NCBI GenBank assembly: GCA_903900975.1
Contig: CAIUPE010000083.1
Coordinates: forward strand, 1-36,883
Reading direction: 5' to 3'
Source of the DNA: an uncultured Hyphomicrobiales bacterium
GTDB lineage: Bacteria; Pseudomonadota; Alphaproteobacteria; Rhizobiales; Beijerinckiaceae
Length of the DNA stretch: 36,883 nucleotides
The position numbers and the translations under genes were made by a program. Position 1 is the stretch's first letter; every line of letters begins with the position of its first letter. The notes beneath the pieces were generated by a model, which was not told the origin of the DNA, did not search any database, and worked only from the letters and a program-made list of their open reading frames with translations. Shown one piece after another: positions 25,512 through 33,361 of the stretch.

Positions 25512-26978
25512 CTAAATCCAATCCTGCAACTCTTGCAACGGCCCCCACCAATCCCCCTCCGCTTTCTGACGGAAAAGCTGCATCGTCGGATACCAAGGGC
25601 TATCCGTCCGATCGAGCATCCAGCGCCAATCGGGAATCGCAGGAAGGAGCACCCCGACTCTTTGCCCTAGCGCCCCCGCAAGATGGGCCGTGGTGTTATC
25701 AATGGTAATCACCTGATCACACGCCGAAATCAGCGCCGCCAAACCCTCGATGTCGTCATAGGGGTTAACGAATGCCGACCGATGCAATCTCACCTTTTGG
25801 GCCAATGCGGTTGCATCCGTCGCGGAATGGTCAAGGCCGTATTGCAGGTCCACAAAAACCCGTCCCGGTTTAGCGAGCGACTCCAGCATCACTTCAAGCG
25901 GAATCGAGCGCGCTTTTCCGGTGTTTTGGTCACTAGTATGCCAGCTTATCCCGATAGCGAGTTCGTGCGGTTTAAGATCCATGGCCTTTCGAAGTCGGGT
26001 CCGTCGTTCATCGTTGCACGCAAGATAAGAAACCGCCGACGGGATTGACTCAACCGTCGTCCGACACGCCAGCGGCAGGCTCATGAGCGGGCAATGGTAA
26101 TCGAACGCCGGTAGGGCTTCGGCAAGATCGACAAGTCTCGCGCCCGTCTGCAAACTGGCCATCAGGGGCAATAACTTTGCCTGTGGCGCGAACAAGATGG
26201 TTGCGCCGAATTCCCGCTCGATGAATGGGACATAGCGACAAAATTGGATTGTATCGCCTACCCCTTGCTCGTGATGGACCAGCAGGGTTTTTCCCGTCAG
26301 CGACGCTTCGCCCCGCCAAACCGGAACCGGAAAATCTCTGCCATTGGCAAATTGGCGCGTTTGAGTTCGCCATTCATATTCGTCCCAACCGTACGCAAAC
26401 CGCCCATGGAGCAAGTTGAGCGAACTCCGACCATAGTGCATCTCGGCATTAGCCGGATCAATGTCGATCGCTCGCTCATAGCACCGCATGGCTGCATCAA
26501 ACTCACGCAAATGGCGCAAAGCGAGTGCGAGATTACCCAAACTATCGAGGTCATCAGGCTTCAGGTCGAGGGCCTTAGCATAGGCCGGAATTGACCGCGC
26601 ATAGGCTTGAGCTTCCCGGAACAAATTGCCCAAATTATAATGGAACTTAGCTTCAGTCGGACACAAGGCAATCGCCTTTTCGAAGCAAAACTGGGCGTCG
26701 GCCCAACGTTCATTCTGCTTCAAGAGGCTCCCGTAATTGCTGAAAGCCCAAGCATCCAATGGATTAAGATCGATCGCCCGATCAAAGGCTCCAAGCGCGC
26801 GCTCAAAATCGCCGATATCGTGATAGACTAAACCACAATTTTGGTAGGCCTCTGAAAAATTGGGCTTTAAAGCGATGGCACGCTGATACGCCAGTAAGGC
26901 GTCTGCATGATTGCCGGTTTTGTATAGCGCATTGCCACGGAGTAAATGATCTTCGGCGCTACCGCTCATTTCAGTCAT
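25512..26978 (-). CDS. TPR-glycosyltransferase with GT9-like domain
   Basis: The 488-aa product has about five TPRs (residues 5-175; YQNCGLVYHDIGDFERALGA, WAFSNYGSLLKQNERWADAQ). A GT-B domain follows: LLVHHEQGVGDTIQFCRYVP, AIGISWHTSD, FVDLQYGLD, ISACDQVITIDNTTAHLAGALG, SPWYPTMQLFRQ. It differs from the two + strand paralogues but has the same plan, and such proteins are widespread next to flagellin-glycosylation genes. Start: ATG at 26978 with GGATG about nine bases upstream; TTG at 26993 and ATG at 26969 are alternatives. It reads in the same direction as pseB, 200 bases before it. Confidence 0.82.
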   Translation of the reverse strand: MTEMSGSAEDHLLRGNALYKTGNHADALLAYQRAIALKPNFSEAYQNCGLVYHDIGDFERALGAFDRAIDLNPLDAWAFSNYGSLLKQNERWADAQFCFEKAIALCPTEAKFHYNLGNLFREAQAYARSIPAYAKALDLKPDDLDSLGNLALALRHLREFDAAMRCYERAIDIDPANAEMHYGRSSLNLLHGRFAYGWDEYEWRTQTRQFANGRDFPVPVWRGEASLTGKTLLVHHEQGVGDTIQFCRYVPFIEREFGATILFAPQAKLLPLMASLQTGARLVDLAEALPAFDYHCPLMSLPLACRTTVESIPSAVSYLACNDERRTRLRKAMDLKPHELAIGISWHTSDQNTGKARSIPLEVMLESLAKPGRVFVDLQYGLDHSATDATALAQKVRLHRSAFVNPYDDIEGLAALISACDQVITIDNTTAHLAGALGQRVGVLLPAIPDWRWMLDRTDSPWYPTMQLFRQKAEGDWWGPLQELQDWI

Positions 26979-27119
26979 TAATATTTCATCCAAGACAAAC
27001 GATGTAAAAATTAGCGGTCTTCAATTAATTTTATATTATCAAAAATTATTATTATTTACCATATTTTGCCCAATTATTTAAGAATTAATTCTAATTTAGC
27101 CTCCGATCCGTCGATTAAT

Positions 27120-27135
27120 CGCTAACGCACCGCCA
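27120..27135 (-). promoter_or_regulatory. Weak sigma-54-like site upstream of the TPR-glycosyltransferase
   Basis: TGGCGGTGCGTTAGCG on the - strand keeps GG, ten bases, GC, but the -12 element reads TTAGC in place of TTTGC and the -24 element TGGCGG in place of TGGCAC. It would start transcription about 115 bases before the gene. Confidence 0.3.
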
Positions 27136-27205
27136 ACTATATCCATTTTGACGGATAAGCACTTCGCACGACAGCCCTAGCGGGAATGGCTAGATAAATA
27201 CACTT

Positions 27206-27234
27206 TTGACGAGAGACGGAAATTTGCGTATACC
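27206..27234 (+). promoter_or_regulatory. Sigma-70-type promoter for the coiled-coil gene
   Basis: TTGACG (27206-27211) and TATACC (27229-27234) are separated by exactly 17 bases. Transcription would start near 27241, about 65 bases before the ATG at 27306. The gene thus appears to be under housekeeping control, unlike the sigma-54 genes around it. Confidence 0.6.
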
Positions 27235-27305
27235 GCTACGAGAATTTGGAAGCCCCGCTTCGAGGTTCTGGATTGGCATCGAGATCCCGCAAAAAGGCAG
27301 CACAA

Positions 27306-28781
27306 ATGCGTAATATTATCGACATTTTGTGGAAGCGTGAGCCAACGACACCGGATTTTGCGCCCGGTGAGGCTGCCGAAGTGGCTTTTGCCCTTCTCGA
27401 CACCATTCCAGAAACGGCCGAAACCGAGACGGGCCTTGATTCGGTCCAGCGGCTTGGTCAGGAAAATGAAACCTTCCGGCTGCTCTTCCTGAACGCACAG
27501 AGCAAAATTGACGAACTCGACAAGCTGAAAGCTTCTTTTGACCAGCTCAGCGCTCCGCTCGAGCGGAACCTTCGGACCATCGAAGGTCTGAAGATCGAAA
27601 ACTCCAGCCTTCGTTCGGGTCTGACAGAAGCGCGCGACAAAATCAGCCTACTTCGGAACGAGGTAGCGGCGTTCGTACGGAAGATGGATAGCCTCGAAGG
27701 CGAAAAGCTCGCTTTGGCGCAAGATATCCGGGCATCGCGCGAAACCATCAATGCGCTTGAGTCGGTTCGCTCCGAACAATCGCAAGAATTGACAGAGGCG
27801 CGTAGCAAGCTGCTCGAGCTTGAACGGCAGCTGATGTACGCGATGGAATACCAGAAATCGTTGGAATCCGATCAGCAGACCGCGCGCGATATGATTGTCA
27901 CCAATGACACTCAAATTGCCCAGTTTGATTCGGATATCGCCCGGTTGAACGAGACGATTGCGATTTTGGAAGACGAAAACGCCAATCTGACAGAAGCACT
28001 GTCGGGTCGCGTTGATGATTTCAATCGGACATCGCGCCGTCTGACGGAAGTCGAAAACGATCTCGAAGCAACACGCAACCGTCTTAACCACACGCGTACC
28101 CTTCTCAACGAGACCAAGAACGAGCGCAAAGCGCTGGCGGATCAGGTCGACGAGATCAACGCACAATTCCAAGCCGAAAAAATCTCGCTCACAATGAAGA
28201 TCGACGCGATGCAGTCGCGAATCACGCTGGGCGAGCGTCTTTTAACTGAGGCGCGCAATTCGCTGATTGCAAAAACCGACGAGCTGCGCAATGCCGAACG
28301 CCGTATTCTCGAAAACAACGTTTCCGTAACGAGCTTCGAGCAGAAGCTGTCGAAACAAAAAGCTACCATTGATGGTCTGGAGCGTCAGGTTCGCGAACTC
28401 GAGCAATCGCGCGTAACCTTGATTGAGCGGGCCAATTCGCTGACCAAAAATCTGAAAGCGCGTGACTCGGCCCTTGCGAAATTGGATGATCGCATCCCGG
28501 TTCTGATGGGTCGTATCGACCAGCTTGAGACCATGGCGGAATCAAACCGTGCGACCTATCAGTCTCGCGTCGATGAATTGACAGCGGCGCTCGAGGCCGA
28601 ACGCATGGGACGTGCGGTGGCCGAAGGCGCCCTCGAAATGGCCCGCAGGGAGCGCGGCGCATTGCAGCGCGAACTCGTTCGTTCGGAAGGCGCACCAAGG
28701 GTTTCTGAAGTCGCCGATACGGTCCTCGATCTCAGTGCGAAGATTGGGCATCAGCCTGCAGCGGATGGTACGACCGGTTAA
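27306..28781 (+). CDS. Long coiled-coil protein, possibly crescentin-like
   Basis: The 491-aa product is almost entirely helical coiled coil from about residue 50 to 470, with continuous heptads rich in Leu, Glu, Arg and Asn (KIDELDKLKASFDQLS, LEDENANLTEALSGRVDD, LEATRNRLNHTRTLLNETK). There is a short N-terminal head (MRNIIDILWKREPT) and a short tail. It has no signal peptide, transmembrane segment or ATPase motif. The near-C-terminal AEGALEMARRERGALQREL recalls crescentin and related alphaproteobacterial filament proteins, but this is from memory and not proven. The ATG at 27306 is preferred to 27246 because a ribosome site (AAAGGCAG) lies just before it and the head starts cleanly. A cytoskeletal or polar scaffold role is an inference. 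Confidence 0.75.
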   Translation: MRNIIDILWKREPTTPDFAPGEAAEVAFALLDTIPETAETETGLDSVQRLGQENETFRLLFLNAQSKIDELDKLKASFDQLSAPLERNLRTIEGLKIENSSLRSGLTEARDKISLLRNEVAAFVRKMDSLEGEKLALAQDIRASRETINALESVRSEQSQELTEARSKLLELERQLMYAMEYQKSLESDQQTARDMIVTNDTQIAQFDSDIARLNETIAILEDENANLTEALSGRVDDFNRTSRRLTEVENDLEATRNRLNHTRTLLNETKNERKALADQVDEINAQFQAEKISLTMKIDAMQSRITLGERLLTEARNSLIAKTDELRNAERRILENNVSVTSFEQKLSKQKATIDGLERQVRELEQSRVTLIERANSLTKNLKARDSALAKLDDRIPVLMGRIDQLETMAESNRATYQSRVDELTAALEAERMGRAVAEGALEMARRERGALQRELVRSEGAPRVSEVADTVLDLSAKIGHQPAADGTTG

Positions 28782-28842
28782 TCTGTCACGCCGGTTTGGG
28801 TGTTATCGCCTACCAAAGTGCCGGATGAAGGGAAAACCGACG

Positions 28843-28864
28843 AAAGGGAATGACATTCCCCTTT
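28843..28864 (+). terminator. Possible terminator after the coiled-coil gene
   Basis: AAAGGGAAT (28843-28851) pairs with ATTCCC and TTT (28855-28864) with one bulged C, around a GAC loop. It lies about 60 bases after the stop codon. Only a short T-run follows the stem. Confidence 0.4.
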
Positions 28865-28950
28865 GCCTTAACGAATCGGTCATATTCTGCTATTAATTTT
28901 ATTAAAGTTGCTTTCTTAAGCATAACATTTGCTCATTCTTGAATGCCATC

Positions 28951-29100
28951 ATGTACTCAGTCGTCGAAAAGCGTCGTCAAAAAAGTGGTAAAACCTACTA
29001 TGTGGTCTATCGGGGATCGCAGGTCGTGTTGATGACCTATCACCGGGACACCGCGATGGAATATCTCGCGCTCAACACATCAACGACATCAGCGGCCTGA
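28951..29100 (+). CDS. Small basic hypothetical protein, 49 aa
   Basis: ATG at 28951 to TGA at 29098-29100 encodes 49 residues (MYSVVEKRRQKSGKTYYVVY, then RGSQVVLMTYHRDTAMEYLA). The composition is that of a small folded domain with alternating hydrophobic residues (two beta strands, then a helix) and not of random sequence. It lies alone between the coiled-coil gene and the DUF1330 gene on the same strand. No strong ribosome site is visible. I do not recognise the family. Confidence 0.5.
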   Translation: MYSVVEKRRQKSGKTYYVVYRGSQVVLMTYHRDTAMEYLALNTSTTSAA

Positions 29101-29181
29101 GGGCGGCTTTGAAGCGCGACGGTCATCGTGTATGCTGGCGTCAAATCATTCGATGTTCATGATCACCGGGGGAACGCTCTA

Positions 29182-29475
29182 ATGCCGAAGGCGTATGTCT
29201 TGTCTTGCTATCGTTCGATTTCAAAGCCTGAAAAACTGGCTGATTATGCCAAATTAGCTGGTCCCGCGATTGCCGCAGCCGGTGGCCGCTTCCTAGCACG
29301 GGGTGTTGCCGCCGCAGCCATGGAAGACGGCTTGAAAGAACGCACCGTCATCATCGAATTTGATTCATTGGAAGCAGCCCAAGCGCTCTATAATAGCCCG
29401 CTTTATCAAGAGGCGGTCCAGGCTCTGGGTGGCGATGCTGTCGTGCGCGATATGCGCGTCATCGAAGGCGTCTAA
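29182..29475 (+). CDS. DUF1330 family protein
   Basis: The 97-aa product has the DUF1330 dimeric alpha/beta-barrel pattern: KAYVLSCYRSISKPEKLADY, AGPAIAAAGGRFLARG, ERTVIIEFDSLEAAQALYNS and a C-terminal RDMRVIEGV. Family members are small, of unknown function, and related in fold to antibiotic-biosynthesis monooxygenases. The ATG at 29182 has GGGGGAA nine bases upstream and starts exactly at the domain, so the upstream ATG at 29128 is not used. It converges on the mot operon, with 24 bases between stops. Confidence 0.85.
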   Translation: MPKAYVLSCYRSISKPEKLADYAKLAGPAIAAAGGRFLARGVAAAAMEDGLKERTVIIEFDSLEAAQALYNSPLYQEAVQALGGDAVVRDMRVIEGV

Positions 29476-29490
29476 CCCGAGCCTAACCGC

Positions 29491-29514
29491 GTGCTGGCGT
29501 CACTGCGCCAGCAC
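29491..29514. terminator. Hairpin at convergent ends of the DUF1330 and motB genes
   Basis: GTGCTGGCG (29491-29499) and CGCCAGCAC (29506-29514) form a perfect 9-bp stem with a six-base loop. It spans the motB stop codon and begins 16 bases after the DUF1330 stop, so it can serve both strands. No T-run is present. Confidence 0.45.
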
Positions 29515-30621
29515 CGTAATACTTATCCGACGGTTGCGCGGATCGAGCGGATTGTCGGCATTGAAGGCCTCACGGTCGGCAACGCCCTCGATTTTCATGA
29601 ACCGTTTTTCCTCGATCCCCTCGCCCATTAAATAGCGACGGGTCGAATCAGCACGTTGCGCCGACAACCGCCAATTGTTCATCTTATCGGCTTGGCTAAA
29701 GGCAAAGCCGTCGGTGTGGCCGCGGATAGCCAATTTGTTTGGCATGTCTTTAACGGCTTTGGCCACATCGGCCATCACCTCTTGGGCTTTGGGCAAGAAA
29801 TTCGTCGTGCCAATGGCAAACATCGCGAAGTCTGCCTGATCAATAATTTCGATCCGCAGGCCTTCTTTGTCGCGGACAAATTTCATCTGTCCCGCGATCT
29901 TTTTCAAATCGGGGTTTTGATCCAAGGTCGATTTGATATCCTTCTCGAGCTTTTCAAACGCTTTTTGATCGGCAGCGGCGGCAGCTGCCTTTTTCTGTTC
30001 CTCGGTCAATTCGCCGGTTGCCGACTTGAGGTCCTTGCCACCAGCATCACCGGTATCAGCCTTGCCCTTGCCCTCCATGTCGCCCGTCTTGGCAACGCCG
30101 CTCTTTTTTTCCGAGTCTTTGGCTTTAACGCCGGTTCCCGCATTTTGCGTGGCTCCGCCGGCCTTTTTGCCGTCGCTTTCACCCGATTTACCGACTCCTT
30201 CATCGTTTTGATCGGTCTGTGCCTCTACGCCTTCGGGGGCCTTGTTCCGATCGGTCGAAGCGGTTGAGGCGACAGGAACAACGGGCTCCATATTGCTATT
30301 GGAGACAGCGGCTTCCGGAAAGCCATCGCTATCGGCCAAGGTCTTGCCCGTCATAAACCCGCTGGTACCCGCCACCGTGCTCAACGACAGCAGACTGGTC
30401 TTGGCCCGGAAATATTCCCCTAAACCCTTGCGTTGATCTTTGTTGGTCGCCCCCAACAGCCACATCAACAAAAAGAACGCCATCATCGCCGTCATCATGT
30501 CGGCGAGCGCGATTTTCCAAGCGCCACCATGCCCGCCGCCGTGACCGCCTGCAACTTTTTTGAAGATGATTTCAGGCTTTACTTCGGCCGCTTCGCCTTT
30601 TTCCGGCTTTTTTTCACTCAT
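29500..30621 (-). CDS. motB: MotB-family stator protein (second motB)
   Basis: MotB is the peptidoglycan-anchored half of the ion-driven flagellar stator. The 373-aa product has the MotB N-terminus GGHGGAWKIALADMMTAMMA with the ion-binding Asp at residue 41 in the single membrane helix. A long low-complexity linker rich in Lys, Gly and Glu follows (about 95-215). The C-terminal OmpA-like domain (about 265-373) includes IRGHTDGFAFSQADKMNNWR and LSAQRADSTRRYLMGEGI. Its start overlaps the stop of the other motB by four bases (ATGA), so the two are translationally coupled. The two MotBs share the membrane and OmpA parts but differ in the linker. Confidence 0.88.
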   Translation of the reverse strand: MSEKKPEKGEAAEVKPEIIFKKVAGGHGGGHGGAWKIALADMMTAMMAFFLLMWLLGATNKDQRKGLGEYFRAKTSLLSLSTVAGTSGFMTGKTLADSDGFPEAAVSNSNMEPVVPVASTASTDRNKAPEGVEAQTDQNDEGVGKSGESDGKKAGGATQNAGTGVKAKDSEKKSGVAKTGDMEGKGKADTGDAGGKDLKSATGELTEEQKKAAAAAADQKAFEKLEKDIKSTLDQNPDLKKIAGQMKFVRDKEGLRIEIIDQADFAMFAIGTTNFLPKAQEVMADVAKAVKDMPNKLAIRGHTDGFAFSQADKMNNWRLSAQRADSTRRYLMGEGIEEKRFMKIEGVADREAFNADNPLDPRNRRISITVLAQ

Positions 30622-31754
30622 GGCGTAGCCTTCAGCGTTGGAGGCGATTTTTCACCATCGCGATAGAGCAGCGTCATGCTGATACGGCGGTTACGCACAT
30701 CGAGCGGATCGGAAGCGTTATAGGGCTCCGTATCGGCAACGCCTTCTACGCGCGCAATCTGGCTTTCAGGAACGCCCGCGCGCAACAGCACCTGCCGTGT
30801 GCTCTCGGCCCGCTCGGCCGATAGCATCCAGTTGTTCATATCGCTATCGAGCGCATAGGCCAGCCCGTCGGTGTGGCCACGGATCACCACCTCGTTGGGA
30901 AGGTCGGTGATCGCCTTGGCCAACTCGCTGATCAGCGCCGTAGCCCTCGGCAAAACACGCGTTGTGCCAACCGAAAACATGGAGAAATCCGCTTTGTCGA
31001 TGATTTCGATTTTCAAGCCGTCTTTGACTTTGACGAACTGAACCTGATCGGCAATTTTGGCGAGGCTTGCATCTTTGTTGATGGCCTCCATGACCTTTTT
31101 CTGAACGTCATCAAAATTCTTTTGATCGGCCTCAGCAGCTGCCTTTTTCTGGGCTTCGTCGCTTTGTCCATTGCCCCCTTCGTTTTTGGCGTCAGGTGAA
31201 TCGCCTGATTTGGCCAATCCATCGGCGGTTATGGCGTCAGACGCTTGCGCACCCTCACCAGCATCATCCACCTGCCCGCCTTCGGCCGGACCTTTCGATT
31301 GGCCCGCGCGCCCTTCGCCTTCGGTATTCTTGCCATCGGGCGACAAATTACCGGAGGGTCCTTCATCGCGATCATTACCACCGGTGGCCTGTGTCGGCGG
31401 CATGATGTTGGCAACGCTGGTCTGCGAAACAGAATCGGGTAAGCCCTCGGGGTTGATCATCGAACGGCCCCCGAAAACGCCGTTAGAGCCCGCATTCGAA
31501 CCCATTTTGAGCAAAGGTGTTGATTTGAAATAGTCGGCAATCGATTTTCGGGACTCGGAATTGGTTGATCCCAACAGCCACATCAAGAGAAAAAACGCCA
31601 TCATCGCGGTCATCATGTCGGCAAGGGCGATTTTCCAAGCGCCACCATGCGCACCGCCATGCCCGCCTTGCACCTTCTTGATAACAATCGGAAGCGGCTT
31701 TTCTTCAGCAACTTCCGGTGCGTCTGGCTCTTTCTCCTTTTTGGCGGCGGCCAT
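30618..31754 (-). CDS. motB: MotB-family stator protein (first motB)
   Basis: The 378-aa product is the MotB directly behind motA, three bases after its stop. It has GGAHGGAWKIALADMMTAMM with the ion-binding Asp at residue 46, one membrane helix (MAFFLLMWLLG), and a linker of about 130 residues rich in Gly, Asp, Glu and Ala. The OmpA-like peptidoglycan-binding domain includes VIRGHTDGLAYALDSDMNNW and LSAERAESTRQVLLRAGV. It retains all features needed for a working stator and is the most natural partner of MotA. It overlaps the second motB by four bases. Confidence 0.9.
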   Translation of the reverse strand: MAAAKKEKEPDAPEVAEEKPLPIVIKKVQGGHGGAHGGAWKIALADMMTAMMAFFLLMWLLGSTNSESRKSIADYFKSTPLLKMGSNAGSNGVFGGRSMINPEGLPDSVSQTSVANIMPPTQATGGNDRDEGPSGNLSPDGKNTEGEGRAGQSKGPAEGGQVDDAGEGAQASDAITADGLAKSGDSPDAKNEGGNGQSDEAQKKAAAEADQKNFDDVQKKVMEAINKDASLAKIADQVQFVKVKDGLKIEIIDKADFSMFSVGTTRVLPRATALISELAKAITDLPNEVVIRGHTDGLAYALDSDMNNWMLSAERAESTRQVLLRAGVPESQIARVEGVADTEPYNASDPLDVRNRRISMTLLYRDGEKSPPTLKATP

Positions 31755-31757
31755 CCG

Positions 31758-32621
31758 TTACTTGCCTCTCAGGCCGTCGAAGACTTCGCCAAAGTCAGGC
31801 TGGTTATGATGGTTGATGCCCGACCGCGCTGCCTCAATCACCAAAGGCTGCGGATGACCATGCAAAGTAGCAACGATCAACTGCTTCACAACAACATAAA
31901 TTTCGCTGTCTTCGTCGATAATCTGCTTCAACCGGCCGCCCATTGGCTCGATAACGCCATATGCGAGCAAAACGCCCATGAAGGTGCCGACGAGCGCACT
32001 ACCGATCAAGGCACCCAGCACCGCTGGCGGCTGATCAATCGATCCCATGGTTTTCACGACGCCTAGAACGCAAGCCACAATACCCAAAGCCGGGCAAGCA
32101 CCGGCCGTGGCCGCCAAAGCTTCGACGGGCTTCAAAGCTGCGTGATGATGCGCTTTGATGCCATTGTCCAAAACTTCTTCAACCGCATAGGGATTAAGGT
32201 TTCCCGATGAAATAACCATCAAACGGATGGTATCGGTGATCATGTGGATCAGCGCGTGATCCTTCATCAGTTTTGGATATTCGGCAAAAACGGCGCTGCC
32301 TTCCGGACTTTCAACATGCGATTCGAGCGCCACCGGTCCGTCAACGCGAAGAATTTTGAGCAGTTTTGAAACGAGAAAAATCGTGTCGAGGTAATCCTGC
32401 TTTTTATAGGTCGGTCCTTTAAAAACCTTACCCAGGCCGGCACCGACGCCTTTGATGACGTCAAGGCCGTTGCCGACGAACATTGCGCCGATGGCCGCGC
32501 CGCCGATGGCCGCCAATTCGTGCGGGGCGGCCTCGATAATAGGATCAAGATTACCGCCTGCCGCAACGAACACGCCGAATACGGCGCCCATAACAATAAC
32601 CAGACCAACGATACTAAACAT
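31758..32621 (-). CDS. motA: Flagellar motor stator protein MotA
   Basis: MotA forms the membrane ring of the stator that turns the flagellum with MotB. The 287-aa product has four hydrophobic segments (residues 1-20, 35-55, about 172-195 and 203-225). The cytoplasmic loop carries the conserved charged region. The functional proline motif AGACPALGIVACVLGVVKTM and GTFMGVLLAYGVIEPMGGRL are both typical. It is the first gene of motA-motB-motB. A near-consensus sigma-54 site lies about 200 bases upstream. Confidence 0.93.
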   Translation of the reverse strand: MFSIVGLVIVMGAVFGVFVAAGGNLDPIIEAAPHELAAIGGAAIGAMFVGNGLDVIKGVGAGLGKVFKGPTYKKQDYLDTIFLVSKLLKILRVDGPVALESHVESPEGSAVFAEYPKLMKDHALIHMITDTIRLMVISSGNLNPYAVEEVLDNGIKAHHHAALKPVEALAATAGACPALGIVACVLGVVKTMGSIDQPPAVLGALIGSALVGTFMGVLLAYGVIEPMGGRLKQIIDEDSEIYVVVKQLIVATLHGHPQPLVIEAARSGINHHNQPDFGEVFDGLRGK

Positions 32622-32820
32622 TCAACGCGCCCCGCTGTGCCAAACAAGTTGAGAGGACCGCGTCCCGCCAACACCGCCGACCATACTCCACCTCAACCCA
32701 TCAATCCTCTAACGCTGAGAAGGATAATTTCATCTTAAAATGGTAAACTTTTCTTCACATACTACTCCTCACCGCGCGAACCTTCATTAAGGATAGCGCG
32801 CGATGAGCGATGAAACTCCT

Positions 32821-32836
32821 TACAAGTCTTGTGCCA
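32821..32836 (-). promoter_or_regulatory. Sigma-54-like site upstream of motA
   Basis: TGGCACAAGACTTGTA on the - strand matches the RpoN consensus well at -24, but the -12 element is TTGT and not TTGC, losing the invariant C. It would start transcription near 32811, leaving a leader of about 190 bases. The rest of the gap 32622-32848 shows no other feature. Confidence 0.4.
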
Positions 32837-32848
32837 CACCGTCAGCGA

Positions 32849-33331
32849 TCATTCAGGCGGTGGCAAAATAGCTCCAAATATAGGGGCAAATTCCACTTCC
32901 TCAGCCGGTGTCCACTCCTCCGGCTTCAGAGGCGATACTTCCGAGCGCATGCCATAAGCATAGGCGACAAAGGATTTTGATGCCTTGTAGACCCGCGTAT
33001 TATCCAACGCCTGGCCCTTTAAAATGCTGCGAAACAATGGCTTTTTATTCCGCTTGATGCCAATTTTCTCGTAATTGCAGACAAAATATTGGAAGGACAG
33101 CAACAGCAAATCAATATCGGATATTTCCACCGAATTGCTGAATGTTAAAATCTTTTCTAAAAGGGCTAAAATATCTTCGGATAAATTATCGATGTCATAT
33201 TGGTCAGCCATCGTCGACGCGAAGAAATGAGCGACGTCTTCCGGTGGCAAATCAACCGACAAATATTTACGAATAGCTTCAACGGCTACGATTTCAAAAA
33301 CACACTGTGGAGGCGTATTACTGGCAACCAT
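32849..33331 (-). CDS. Hypothetical protein, 160 aa
   Basis: I do not recognise this family. The 160-aa product is acidic and mostly helical, without signal peptide or transmembrane segment; residues 1-90 look like a helical bundle (CVFEIVAVEAIRKYLS, LSEDILALLEKILTF, DIDLLLLSFQYFVCNYEKIG). The C-terminus is Pro/Glu-rich (EEWTPAEEVEFAPIFGAILP). A weak AGGG lies eight bases before the ATG. It follows the Sel1-repeat gene by 30 bases on the same strand, so the two are probably cotranscribed, and it precedes motA by 227 bases. Codon use is more AT-rich than in the mot genes. Confidence 0.65.
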   Translation of the reverse strand: MVASNTPPQCVFEIVAVEAIRKYLSVDLPPEDVAHFFASTMADQYDIDNLSEDILALLEKILTFSNSVEISDIDLLLLSFQYFVCNYEKIGIKRNKKPLFRSILKGQALDNTRVYKASKSFVAYAYGMRSEVSPLKPEEWTPAEEVEFAPIFGAILPPPE

Positions 33332-33361
33332 AAAAATACCCTGTACTTACAAAAATATAGT

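Larger units (their letters stand above)
26979..27305. other. Divergent AT-rich intergenic region
   Basis: These 327 bases separate the - strand TPR-glycosyltransferase from the + strand coiled-coil gene. About 27000-27120 is strongly AT-rich without an ORF. The region holds the weak sigma-54 match and the sigma-70-type promoter listed separately. I see no RNA gene or riboswitch. Confidence 0.6.

Noticed and set aside
29656-30267. 203-aa + strand frame opposite the second motB
   Set aside because: It lies entirely antisense to a well-supported MotB gene and is explained by that gene's low-complexity linker.
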